Assembly (NCBI RefSeq): GCF_000153725.1
Contig: NZ_DS022276.1
Span: 3,205,498-3,245,173 of the forward strand
Reading direction: 5' to 3'
Origin: Salipiger bermudensis HTCC2601
Lineage (GTDB): Bacteria; Pseudomonadota; Alphaproteobacteria; Rhodobacterales; Rhodobacteraceae
DNA length: 39,676 bases
The notes under the pieces were generated by a model. That model was not told the origin of the DNA, ran no database searches, and saw only the letters and a list, made by a program, of their open reading frames with translations. This document shows, one piece after another, positions 11,126-19,191 of the stretch. Each line of letters starts with the position of its first letter. Positions within the stretch are counted from its first letter, which is position 1. The position numbers were made by a program, and so were the translations under genes.

Positions 11126-11133
11126 TGTATACA
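11126..11133. promoter_or_regulatory. Candidate GntR/FCD operator (TGTATACA palindrome)
   Basis: The perfect 8-base palindrome TGTATACA lies in the divergent hyuA/gntR intergenic region, within cATGTATACAAg. FadR-subfamily GntR regulators bind short sites of the type tnGTnnnACna, which this fits. A weaker GTGTAC half-site lies about 10 bases to the left. Placement between the two genes would let the regulator control both. Binding is inferred, not shown. Confidence 0.55.
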
Positions 11134-11211
11134 AGAAAGTGAGATCGATTCTGTCCAGCCTTGTTTTGCCTGAATGGAAACATCCGGCGGATATTTGTGA
11201 AAGATTGATGA

Positions 11212-11889
11212 ATGAGCAGTCACATGATTGTGGATACGGGCAATAATGGCGCTTTGGAAGGGCTTTCGGCGCGGGATCGGGCGTATCAGGGTGTCCGGGC
11301 GGGCATTCTGAAGGGAGACTTTCCGCCGGGCAGCTTCATCGAGGAGGCCATGGCCTGCGAGGTGACGGGGGTGTCGCGCTCGCCGGTGCGAGAGGCGCTG
11401 AACCGGCTGGCGGCGGAGGGCTATCTCGAACTGCACCGGCGGCGTGGCGCCATGGTGCGGGCGCTTTCGGCCACCGAGCTGCGCGATCTCTACGAGGTGC
11501 GGCTGATGGTCGAGACCCACGCGGTGCGCAAGATCTGCCGCGAGAGGCGGGCGCTGCCCGAGGAGCTGCTGCGGCTCTGCGAGGCGCATGAGGCGATGCC
11601 GGCGGAGGACCTGCTGGGCTGTGTCGAGATCAACCGGCTGTTTCACCAGGCGCTGGTGGCGGCGGCGGGCAACCGCGTGCTGGTCGACGTGTTCGACGGG
11701 TTGCAGGCGCCGCTGTCGCGGGTCGCGATGGTGTCGCTGCAGCAGGGTTTCGGCAAGACCGAGGTGATCGAGGAAGAGCATCGCGAGATGATCGCGGCGC
11801 TCTCGGTTCATGACGAGGCACGGGCGCTTGCCGTGGTCGAGCGCCACCTCGCCCTGATGCCGCGCCTGCAGTCGGCGCTGTCGTCCTGA
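11212..11889 (+). CDS. GntR-family transcriptional regulator with FCD domain
   Basis: A 225-residue regulator. Residues about 20-85 form a winged helix-turn-helix with typical FadR/GntR wording: YQGVRAGILKGDFPPGSFIEE, EVTGVSRSPVREALNRLAAEGYLELHRRRGAMV. Residues about 90-220 form the helical FCD ligand-binding domain (LRDLYEVRLMVETHAVR..., NRLFHQALVAAAGNR, EEEHREMIAAL...HL), with metal/ligand-type Asp/His positions. It is divergently transcribed from the Hyu/ABC operon and is the obvious candidate for its repressor. The ATG at 11212 is used; an in-frame ATG 12 bases downstream is an alternative because the upstream ribosome site is weak. Confidence 0.9.
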   Translation: MSSHMIVDTGNNGALEGLSARDRAYQGVRAGILKGDFPPGSFIEEAMACEVTGVSRSPVREALNRLAAEGYLELHRRRGAMVRALSATELRDLYEVRLMVETHAVRKICRERRALPEELLRLCEAHEAMPAEDLLGCVEINRLFHQALVAAAGNRVLVDVFDGLQAPLSRVAMVSLQQGFGKTEVIEEEHREMIAALSVHDEARALAVVERHLALMPRLQSALSS

Positions 11890-12251
11890 CAGGACAGCGC
11901 GAGGCGGCTTGCGGTGCAGGGCGGCGCGATGTTGCAGCGGTCTGGCCTCCGGCGTTCAGCGGTCTGAGTGCAGCGAAGTGAGGCAAGCGGCTGTCGTTGC
12001 GTCCAATTCAAAACTTTTGTGACGCGGAAGAAATTTTTTATCGGGGAGGGTGCGTGGGGGTCTGGGCCTCGCGCGGTTCAGGCGGTGGCAAGGGCCCGAT
12101 TGCTCCATGAAATATGGTCATTTTGAAAGGCGCGCTTGCCGTAGCGGCAAGCCCTGTATCTGTTTGCGGTCACGCCAGGGCGGGCGATCACGAAAACCCA
12201 AGCGATCGTCACTGCCCGTCGTCTAGGCAAATTTGCCGATGGTATGGTCGC
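11890..12251. other. Intergenic region without a convincing gene (about 360 bp)
   Basis: This stretch lies between the convergent 3' ends of the GntR gene and the triheme cytochrome gene. It contains an AT-rich patch near 12008-12045 (AAAACTTTTGTG, GAAATTTTTTATC) and one strong hairpin listed separately. No open frame here has a plausible ribosome site and protein-like composition. Confidence 0.6.
12134..12152. terminator. Hairpin between convergent genes, possible bidirectional terminator
   Basis: GCTTGCCG (12134-12141), loop TAG, CGGCAAGC (12145-12152): a perfect 8-bp stem. No clean T-run follows on either strand; the minus side reads GCGCCTTTCAAAAT and the plus side CCTGTATCTGTTT. Its position between two converging transcription units fits a terminator, but an intrinsic one would be weak. 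Confidence 0.4.
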
Positions 12252-13346
12252 TCAACCGTCCTGACGGGCCGCGTACCACGCCGCGAGATCGGCAATGTCC
12301 TCGTCGCTGAGCGGTTTGGCGGCGGCCTCCATCAGGTGGGCGCGGGGGCTCGAAGGCACCGGGCCGTCGCGATACATCTTGAGCCAATTGTAGATCCAGT
12401 AGCCATCCTGGCCGGCGATGCGCGGGGTGTCGGGGCGCTTGGGGGCCAGCCCGTCCGCGCCGGCGCCCTCGTGGCAGGAGGCGCAACTGGGAATGTCGTC
12501 GTGCTCGCTGCCTTGCGCGGCCAGTTCACGGCCGCGCTCGGGGTCGCCGAAGGCGAGCGGGTTGCCCTGCCAAGTGGCGCTCATCCCGGCATAGCGCGCG
12601 GCGATCCCGGAGATGGCCGCGTCGCCCAGCGGGGCGGCGAGCGGCTCCATGAAGCCGCTCTCGCGGTGGCCCTCGGCATAGGCTGTGAGCACCGTGGTCA
12701 GCCACGCCTCGGACTGGCCGGCGAGCTTCGGCGCGGTGCCCTCGCGGCCCAGACCGTCCTCGCCATGGCAGCGCGCGCAGGCAAGCTCCGGCTTGATCGC
12801 GCCGGGCAGGCCGCCGAAGCGGACACCGGCGCTGTTATAGCCTCCGGCCTCGCCGTAGGCAGCAATTTCAAAGCTTTCCCGGTCGAAGCTGTCATACTGC
12901 TTCAGGAATGCGGCGAGCGCCCAGGGCTCGTCATCACGCTCTTTGCCGGGCCAGGCAGGCATGCCGGTGTACTTGAAGCCGTGCCGCGCGATCCAGAAGA
13001 ACTCCTTGGCGTCGTAATCCTCCGAGGTGAGCATCGGCGGCGCCGGACGCATGCCCTCGACCACCGGGTTGCGCGGGATGCCGGGGCCGCCGTGGCAGGT
13101 CAGGCAGCCGGTGGCGAAGTGCCCCGCACCGAGGCGGATCAGGCCGGGATCTTCGAGATCGACCTGCCGTGGCACCTCGAGCGAGACGGCACGGATCGCC
13201 ACGGCATTGCCGAGATAACCGTGCAGGATGTTGGCCACGCCCGGCAGGTGCGGCACCGAGGCGGCGATGTTGTAAGGTGCGAGGAAGAAGAACGCGGCGC
13301 CGGCGACTGCAAGCGCCGCGAGGCTTGCGAGAATGTAGCGCCTCAT
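12252..13346 (-). CDS. Triheme c-type cytochrome of the caa3 oxidase cluster
   Basis: A 364-residue protein with an N-terminal hydrophobic segment (MRRYILASLAALAVAGAAFF) acting as signal or anchor. It has three CXXCH haem c sites: CLTCH (81-85), CARCH (190-194) and CASCH (288-292). Met residues such as those in YTGMPAWPG and RYAGMSATWQG are candidate axial ligands. Each unit resembles a class I cytochrome c domain. The protein should sit on the periplasmic side and carry electrons, plausibly to the oxidase encoded upstream in the same operon. Its ATG overlaps the stop of the CtaG-like gene by 4 bases. It is followed by a non-coding gap with a hairpin, so it ends the operon. Confidence 0.88.
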   Translation of the reverse strand: MRRYILASLAALAVAGAAFFFLAPYNIAASVPHLPGVANILHGYLGNAVAIRAVSLEVPRQVDLEDPGLIRLGAGHFATGCLTCHGGPGIPRNPVVEGMRPAPPMLTSEDYDAKEFFWIARHGFKYTGMPAWPGKERDDEPWALAAFLKQYDSFDRESFEIAAYGEAGGYNSAGVRFGGLPGAIKPELACARCHGEDGLGREGTAPKLAGQSEAWLTTVLTAYAEGHRESGFMEPLAAPLGDAAISGIAARYAGMSATWQGNPLAFGDPERGRELAAQGSEHDDIPSCASCHEGAGADGLAPKRPDTPRIAGQDGYWIYNWLKMYRDGPVPSSPRAHLMEAAAKPLSDEDIADLAAWYAARQDG

Positions 13347-13921
13347 GTGGTGGCCTCCGTCAGTTTCAGCGCCAGTCCGAGCCGGCGCAGCGCCGCGACG
13401 AGATAGATTGCGCCGCCCGCACCGGCCATCATCGCGCCCGCAACCTGCTGTTCCTGCAGCGCGCTGAGACCGAGATACCCGGCGCAGATGTCGCCGTAGA
13501 GATCGCGCGGCGACAGGCCGATCAGCGCGCCCAGAAGTGTCATGTGCATGGTGGTGGCGAGCAGCACCACGGCGCCGCCGAAGCCGCCTGCGGCGCGTAC
13601 CGTGGCCCAAAGCAGCATTCCGGCGCCGAGAAAGCTCGCCTGTTCGAGGATGAAGCCGGTCGTGGTCAGCCGCGCCCAGAGATGCAGCGAGGGGAGGTGC
13701 CAGGCCCAGACCACCAGCATCTCGGCCACTGCGCCCAGCGTCAGCGCCATGGCGCCCGCGGGCAGGCGGAGTTTGGGCGCGTAGAGCGCCGGCACCACCG
13801 CGGTCACGCCAAGATGCAGCACCATGTGCAGCACCATCGAGCCGGTCGCCAGCCCCGGCAGCGGCGAGAGCCAGAGCGCGGCGAGCAGCGACAGCGCGAG
13901 GAGGCGGCACGAGCTCAGCAT
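13343..13921 (-). CDS. CtaG-like cytochrome c oxidase assembly membrane protein (caa3_CtaG family)
   Basis: A 192-residue integral membrane protein. The N-terminus MLSSCRLLALSLLAALWLSPL is a membrane helix, followed by histidine-bearing helices of the caa3_CtaG type: GSMVLHMVLHLGV, VVWAWHLPSLHLWA, EQASFLGAGMLLWATV, TMHMTLLGALIGLSPRDLY and a conserved ALQEQQVAGAMMA segment. This family is distinct from the Cox11-type CtaG; it is found beside caa3 oxidases and is thought to help assemble a copper site. The ATG at 13921 overlaps the previous stop by 7 bases, and the 3' end overlaps the triheme cytochrome. Confidence 0.83.
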   Translation of the reverse strand: MLSSCRLLALSLLAALWLSPLPGLATGSMVLHMVLHLGVTAVVPALYAPKLRLPAGAMALTLGAVAEMLVVWAWHLPSLHLWARLTTTGFILEQASFLGAGMLLWATVRAAGGFGGAVVLLATTMHMTLLGALIGLSPRDLYGDICAGYLGLSALQEQQVAGAMMAGAGGAIYLVAALRRLGLALKLTEATT

Positions 13922-14337
13922 GTGGCGAAGACCAGCCCGGGGATCACGGTGAAGCCGATCGCCACAACCGAGAGCACGCAGAGCAGCAGCGCCACGTGGC
14001 CGATGAACCGGTCGCGGCCGCGCTCGGAGCTGTCGGTGATCTCCTCGAAGATCACGAAGACCCCGCCATAGCGCCGCACCGCGATCACCCCGAGCCACGC
14101 GATCAGCGCGGTGCAAATCAGGCCCAAAGCCACGATGATCCAGCGCGGCTCGAACAGCGATGCCATCGGGCCGGTCTTGGCGCACCAGATCGCCGCGACC
14201 CAGTAGCTGAGCAGGAAATGCGCCGCCCAGATCGAGGGCGCGGCCACGAGGATCCAGACCGAGCCCTGATCGATCACGCGGGGCGCGTCCCCGGGCGCGC
14301 TGAAGTGGCGTGGTTGCTTGTCGGAGCCGTGTCTCAT
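13915..14337 (-). CDS. Small multi-helix membrane protein of the oxidase operon
   Basis: A 140-residue protein with a polar N-terminus (MRHGSDKQPRHFSAPGDAPR), then about three membrane helices: WILVAAPSIWAAHFLLSYW, WIIVALGLICTALIAWLGV and VALLLCVLSVVAIGFTVIPG. I do not recognise a named family. Small membrane proteins of this style commonly sit between the COX1-COX3 fusion and CtaG in such operons and may act as an accessory or subunit IV-like protein; that is inference from position. It overlaps the oxidase gene (ATGA) and the CtaG-like gene (7 bases). Confidence 0.75.
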   Translation of the reverse strand: MRHGSDKQPRHFSAPGDAPRVIDQGSVWILVAAPSIWAAHFLLSYWVAAIWCAKTGPMASLFEPRWIIVALGLICTALIAWLGVIAVRRYGGVFVIFEEITDSSERGRDRFIGHVALLLCVLSVVAIGFTVIPGLVFATC

Positions 14338-16892
14338 GGGCCAACCCCCATCAGGAGCGGGAACAGCGCCAGCAGGGCGAAGATCGTCACCGCCGTGAGC
14401 GCGAGGAAGTGGGAGAACAGGGTGAGGTTCATCAGGTCGGCGCGGTACTCCGGCGTGCAATGGCCGAATTTCACCCGTGCCGCGACGTAAAGGTGCATCA
14501 CCCAGTTCAGCAGCAGGTGCAGCCCCATCCACAGGATCAACATCCAGACCATGGCGTCGAAGCTCTGCACCGTCGGGTCGAGCCCCTTGGAATAGGCGGA
14601 CCAGCACCACGCCCCGATCCCAAGCGCGCCCACCGGCAGCGCGCCGATCAGCAGCGCCATGGCGAGCCCGCGCTGTCCATGGCCCAGCGTCTCGCGCGCG
14701 GCGGTGGTCATCGCCCAGGTGCCGATCAGCAGCGCCAGCCCCAGCAGCAGCCAGCCGAAGCCCGGCAGATGCGCGGCGGAGGGCAGGAAATCGGGCAGGG
14801 CGGTCCAGTAGAAGAAGTAAGAGAACACCAGCCCCATGAAGGCGGTCATGTCGCCGGTCATGGTGATGAACACGGCCCACCAGCCCGGGGACCTGTTGCC
14901 CTGCGCATAGGTCGGCAGGGTGAGCCCGCGCCCGGCGTATTTCTCGGGCTTTTCCGGGATCAGAGAGGTGCCGGTCCAGAGCCACCAGAGCGTGAAGCCG
15001 ACGAAACCCGCGCCGAAGATCAGGGTGATGGCCCAGAGGTGGAAGGTCGCGAGAATGAACACCGCGCCGAGGCAGAAGGCCGCGCCAAGGGTCAGGAAGC
15101 TCGGACCGCCGACGCGCTGCACAAAGAGCGGCCGCGCGTCGAGGATGTCGGTCACGATGAGCTCGCGCTTGCCTTCCTCGGCGTCGGGCAGGAACCACTC
15201 GCCCCGGTCGATCTGGTCCACCAGCCCCTCCTGCTCCCAAAGCGGGTAGCGGGTATGGATATAGGGGATCGAGCGCACGCCCCACGGCTTGTCAGGCACT
15301 TCCGCCGCCCACTCCATCGTCCCGGCGTTCCAAAGGTTGCGTTTCACCAGCGGCGCCTTGCCGCGCGGCCAGAGCACGTTCAACGCCAGCACCGCGAAGC
15401 CCGCCGCGAAGACGAATGCGCCGATGGTCGAGACCATGTTGAGCACCGCCCAGCCATCCGAGAGGTCATAGGTCCAGACCCGGCGCGGCATCCCCATGAT
15501 GCCGGTCCAGTGCATCGGCAGGAACGCCACGTTGAAACCGCCGAACATCAGCCAGAAGCTCCACTTGCCGGCGCGGGCGCTGAGGTTCTTCTGGGTGACG
15601 AAGGGATACCAGTAGTGGATGCCCGCGAAGAGCGGGAAGAGCATGCCGCCGATCAGCGTGTAATGCAGGTGGGCGACGATGAAATAGCTATCATGCGCCT
15701 GCCAGTCGAAGGGCACCAGCGCCACCATCACGCCGGTCAGCCCGCCAAAGACGAAGATCGCCAGCGCGCCGCCGGCAAACAGCATCGGCACCGAGGGGCG
15801 CATTTTGCTCACCAGCATGGTGGCAATGAAGCAGAAGATCTGAATGCCCGTTGGCACCGCCACCGCCTCGGAGGCGGCGGAGAAGAAACTCAGCGAGATC
15901 TCGGGCAGGCCGGTGGTGAACATGTGGTGCACCCAGAGCCCGAAGCTCAGGAAGGCGACGCCCACGGCGCTCAGCACGATCCACGAATGCCCCACCATCG
16001 GACGGCCCGCGAAGGTCGGCAGCATGGTGGCGATGAGCGCGATCGAGGGCAGGAAGATGATGTAGACCTCCGGGTGGCCGAAGATCCAGAACAGGTGCTG
16101 CCACAGCAGCGGGTCGCCGCCGCGGTCGGGATCGAAGAAGGCCCAGCCGAAGGCGCGTTCCATCTCGAGCAGCAGGTCGCCGGCGATCAGCGGCGGGAAG
16201 GCGAAGAGGATCATCCCCGCCACCACCAGCACGTACCAGCAGTAAAGCGGCATCAGGTTCAGCCGCATCCCCGGCGGGCGCGATTTCAGCACGCCCACGA
16301 TCAGCTCGACCGCGGCGGCGATCGAGCTCACCTCGATGAACGAGAGGCCCAGCAGCCAGATGTCGGTGCCAAGGCCGCTATAGGCCGGGTCCGACGACAG
16401 CGGCGTGTACATGAACCAGCCGCCATCGGGGGCCACGCCGAAAAAGATCGAGCCGCAGACGAAGATGCCGCCGATCACGAAGCACCAGAAGCCGAAGGCC
16501 GAGAGCCGTGGAAAGGGCAGGTCGCGGGCACCGAGGATTTCGGGCAGGATGATGATCGCCACCGCCTCGAAGATCGGCACCGCGAAGAGGAACATCATCG
16601 CCGTGCCGTGCAGGGTGAAGAGCTGGTTGTAGAGCTGTTGCGAGAACAGATCGTTGCCCGGCACCGCGAGCTGCGCCCGGATCATCAGCGCAAGGATGCC
16701 CGCGAAGACGAAGAAGCCGAACGAGGTCAGCAGGTACCACTTGCCGATGTAGGAGTTGTTGACCGCCGTGACGATCTTCCAGCCCGGCGGCTCGCGCCAC
16801 GCCTCCATCAGGCGCTTGCGCTGCGCGGTGTCGCGGGCCTCGTCGTAAGGCTCGGGCGGGGGCAGGCGGGACAGGTCGATCTCGTCGGTCAT
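14334..16892 (-). CDS. Cytochrome c oxidase subunit I-III fusion (caa3-type, COX1-COX3)
   Basis: An 852-residue membrane protein. Residues up to about 560 are subunit I: haem a ligand His95 (LHGTAMMF), CuB ligand His273 in FGHPEVYIIFLP with the cross-linked Tyr277 and Glu275, CuB ligands His322/323 (VHHMFTTG), and haem a3/a ligands His408/His410 (VAHLHYTLIGG). A subunit III-like helical part follows from about 640 (PGWWAVFITMTGDMTAFMG). The enzyme reduces O2 to water at the inner membrane and pumps protons. Odd points: the PTGIK motif that carries the K-channel lysine reads PTGIQ (Gln351), and the usual D-channel Asn positions read Ile and Ser (IIILPEILGARD, FPRLSAF) while the Asp of GARD (124) is kept. 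Its start lies 7 bases after the subunit II stop. Confidence 0.93.
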   Translation of the reverse strand: MTDEIDLSRLPPPEPYDEARDTAQRKRLMEAWREPPGWKIVTAVNNSYIGKWYLLTSFGFFVFAGILALMIRAQLAVPGNDLFSQQLYNQLFTLHGTAMMFLFAVPIFEAVAIIILPEILGARDLPFPRLSAFGFWCFVIGGIFVCGSIFFGVAPDGGWFMYTPLSSDPAYSGLGTDIWLLGLSFIEVSSIAAAVELIVGVLKSRPPGMRLNLMPLYCWYVLVVAGMILFAFPPLIAGDLLLEMERAFGWAFFDPDRGGDPLLWQHLFWIFGHPEVYIIFLPSIALIATMLPTFAGRPMVGHSWIVLSAVGVAFLSFGLWVHHMFTTGLPEISLSFFSAASEAVAVPTGIQIFCFIATMLVSKMRPSVPMLFAGGALAIFVFGGLTGVMVALVPFDWQAHDSYFIVAHLHYTLIGGMLFPLFAGIHYWYPFVTQKNLSARAGKWSFWLMFGGFNVAFLPMHWTGIMGMPRRVWTYDLSDGWAVLNMVSTIGAFVFAAGFAVLALNVLWPRGKAPLVKRNLWNAGTMEWAAEVPDKPWGVRSIPYIHTRYPLWEQEGLVDQIDRGEWFLPDAEEGKRELIVTDILDARPLFVQRVGGPSFLTLGAAFCLGAVFILATFHLWAITLIFGAGFVGFTLWWLWTGTSLIPEKPEKYAGRGLTLPTYAQGNRSPGWWAVFITMTGDMTAFMGLVFSYFFYWTALPDFLPSAAHLPGFGWLLLGLALLIGTWAMTTAARETLGHGQRGLAMALLIGALPVGALGIGAWCWSAYSKGLDPTVQSFDAMVWMLILWMGLHLLLNWVMHLYVAARVKFGHCTPEYRADLMNLTLFSHFLALTAVTIFALLALFPLLMGVGP

Positions 16893-16899
16893 GGGCGTG

Positions 16900-17859
16900 T
16901 CAGTCCAGGCTCATCAGGAAGGCGACGAGCCGGTCGAGCCGGTCACCCTGCAGGTCGGGATAGGGGGGCATGTCGATATCGGGCTTCATCTCGTGCGTGT
17001 CGGTGATCCAGCGCGCCATGGTCTCGGGCGTCATGTCGTAGATCCCCGCGCCCAGCTTTTCGCGGGCGGCAAGATGGGTGAGGTCGGGGCCCACGGGGCC
17101 TTGCGCGTCGGTGCCGCGGATGGTGTGGCAGGCGCCGCAGCCCTCCTCCTGGAAGATTTCGAAACCACGGTCGTCGCCAGCGACCTGCGCCGCCTCTGCC
17201 TCCGCGGCAAGCCAGGTGTCGAAGGCGTCCTGCTCCATCACGATGGCATCGAAGCGCATCAGGGCGTGGGCGCCGCCGCAATACTCTGCGCAGAGCCCGC
17301 CCCAGTTGCCGGTCTGGATCGGGGTCAGCGCCAGCGTGGTCTCGCGCCCCGGGATCATGTCCATCTTGCCGCCAAGCGCCGGCACCCAGAAGGAATGTAT
17401 CACGTCATCGGCGGTGAGCCGGAAAAGCGCAGTGCGGTCGACGGGAAGCCGGATCTCGTTGGCCGTCACCACGTCGCCCTCTGGCGTCTCGTAGATCACC
17501 CGCCACCACCAGCGCTCACCGTCGACACGCACGGTGAGGTCGCCCTCGTCGGAGGTGATGTCGCGCAGGATGACAAGCCCCCAAACCAGCAGAGCACCCA
17601 CGACCACCGTCGGAAACACCGCGCCGCCCCAAAGGATGAAGCGCCGCGCCTGCGTCTCGAGGGAGGGATCGACCTGTCGGCGATGGGCGTAGACAGCGGC
17701 GCCGATCACAAGGCTCCAGATCACCGCGGCGCCGAGCAGCAGCACCCAGAACAGCTCTTCGACGCGCTGCGCCTCGGCACCGGCGGAGGCCAGCCAGTTG
17801 TGGCGCCCGTCGCAGCCCGCGAGCAGCGCCGGAATGATCAGAAGAATGCCTCGCCGCAA
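16900..17859 (-). CDS. Cytochrome c oxidase subunit II with C-terminal cytochrome c domain (caa3-type)
   Basis: A 319-residue protein. The lipobox LLAGC places the modified cysteine at 16. Two membrane helices follow (about 36-57 and 76-98). The cupredoxin domain has the complete CuA ligand set: His155 (DVIHSFWVP), Cys190, Glu192, Cys194, His198 and Met201 in CAEYCGGAHALM. Residues about 230-319 form a fused class I cytochrome c with CGACH (241-245) and a candidate Met ligand in DIDMPPYPDL. It receives electrons from soluble or membrane cytochrome c and passes them to subunit I. It is the first gene of the oxidase operon; the promoter should lie between 17860 and 17973. Confidence 0.94.
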   Translation of the reverse strand: MRRGILLIIPALLAGCDGRHNWLASAGAEAQRVEELFWVLLLGAAVIWSLVIGAAVYAHRRQVDPSLETQARRFILWGGAVFPTVVVGALLVWGLVILRDITSDEGDLTVRVDGERWWWRVIYETPEGDVVTANEIRLPVDRTALFRLTADDVIHSFWVPALGGKMDMIPGRETTLALTPIQTGNWGGLCAEYCGGAHALMRFDAIVMEQDAFDTWLAAEAEAAQVAGDDRGFEIFQEEGCGACHTIRGTDAQGPVGPDLTHLAAREKLGAGIYDMTPETMARWITDTHEMKPDIDMPPYPDLQGDRLDRLVAFLMSLD

Positions 17860-17973
17860 CCGCCTGCCCCGTCAAATTCGGTCCCTACGGAGGCGCAACC
17901 TGCGACAGCGCGTCGCGGTTCCCGAAAATGTGACGTGGAGTGAGATATTTGCGCGGAACACGCGGGCGGGGCG

Positions 17974-19020
17974 TCAGACCTTGCCGGAGGCCGAAAGCAG
18001 GATGGCGAAGGGGCGGGTGACGTCGATCTCGGCCATGACGATGATCAGGCTCGCGGTGAGCGGCACTGCCAGCACCGCGCCGGGCAGCCCCCAGAGCGCG
18101 CTCCAGAACGCCAGAGCGAAGAGCACGACAAAGGGGCTGAGGTTGAACGCCCGGCCCAGCATCCGTGGCTCGAGATAGCCGGCCACGAACATCTGCGCCG
18201 CGGTCAGCGACACCGCCACCAGCGAGGCCACGGTGAAGGAGCCGAACTGCGCGAGGCTCAGCAGCACCGGGAAGATCACCCCGATCAGCGAGCCGATATA
18301 GGGGATGTAGTTGAGCAGCGCGATGAGGATGGCCCAGAACAGCGCGAAGTCGATGCCGAAGAGCAGCATGACCCCGTAGGACAGCGCCCCGAGGATGATG
18401 TTCACCACCGTCTTCACCGACAGGTAGTCGCCGATCCGGGTGTTGATGCGGTTGATCAGCGCGATGGTGCGGTTCTCGGCATCGGCATTGCCCTCGAGCG
18501 CGAGGTTGAGCTTGCGCGCCATGCCGGCACGTTCCGCCGTCAGGAACGAGGCGTAGAGCACCACGAGGAACAGCGTGCCGCCAAGCCCGCGGATCGACAG
18601 GATCACCGGGCCGATGAAGGGCTGGATCTCGAGCCGGTCGAAGGTCATCGACCGCAGCTTGGCCCAGCTCGGCTCATCATCCACCCCGACGAGCTGCGCC
18701 ACATGGGTCATCAGGCTGTCGAGATTGGCCTTGTAGCTCGGCAGCACGGCGGCGACCTGAGTGAAGGTGTCGAGCACGTAGGTGAACAGCGCCACCAGCA
18801 CGACGGTGAAGGCCAGCAGAACGAGGATCCGCCGCAGGATCGACGGCAGCAGGCCGATCACCGGCACCTGTCCGAGCCGCGCGGTCACGTCGAACAGGAT
18901 GTAGACCGAGATCACCGCGATCAGTACCGGCAGCAGCACCGGCTTGCCGATATGCAACAGGTAGCCGATCATGATGAGCAGCGCGAGCAGGTAGGTGGTT
19001 TGTCTCAGGGTGACCATCAT
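17974..19020 (-). CDS. AI-2E family transporter / PerM-like permease
   Basis: A 348-residue membrane protein of the AI-2 exporter (UPF0118) superfamily. It has two N-terminal helices (TTYLLALLIMIGYLLHIGKPVLLPVLIAVISVYILFD), a central soluble stretch (about 85-140), and the family's C-terminal helical block with ILIALLNYIPYIGSLIGVIFPVLLSLAQFG, ARMLGRAF-like LEPRMLGRAFNLSPFVVLFAL and GLPGAVLAVPLTA. Family members export diverse small molecules or ions, and the substrate here is unknown. It stands alone; the next gene on the same strand starts 171 bases upstream. The ATG at 19020 is followed at once by a second ATG, and either could be used. Confidence 0.88.
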   Translation of the reverse strand: MMVTLRQTTYLLALLIMIGYLLHIGKPVLLPVLIAVISVYILFDVTARLGQVPVIGLLPSILRRILVLLAFTVVLVALFTYVLDTFTQVAAVLPSYKANLDSLMTHVAQLVGVDDEPSWAKLRSMTFDRLEIQPFIGPVILSIRGLGGTLFLVVLYASFLTAERAGMARKLNLALEGNADAENRTIALINRINTRIGDYLSVKTVVNIILGALSYGVMLLFGIDFALFWAILIALLNYIPYIGSLIGVIFPVLLSLAQFGSFTVASLVAVSLTAAQMFVAGYLEPRMLGRAFNLSPFVVLFALAFWSALWGLPGAVLAVPLTASLIIVMAEIDVTRPFAILLSASGKV

Positions 19021-19191
19021 GGGTGCATTTCGGTGTGGCGGGCCTCTGTTCAGTTGCGGCGTTCAGGTGCCGCTCTATCCTCATGGCATATCTAGGGTTT
19101 CCGCAACCCGATTACCTCCCCGCGACACGCTCGCAGGGCGAATTCTTTTGCGGATCTGCCCGGTTTCGCGTCAGCCGCCGCCCGCCGGTTG

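Noticed and set aside
14310-17006. An 898-codon plus-strand frame
   Set aside because: It is the antisense shadow of the COX1-COX3 fusion and has a low-complexity His/Glu/Arg product.
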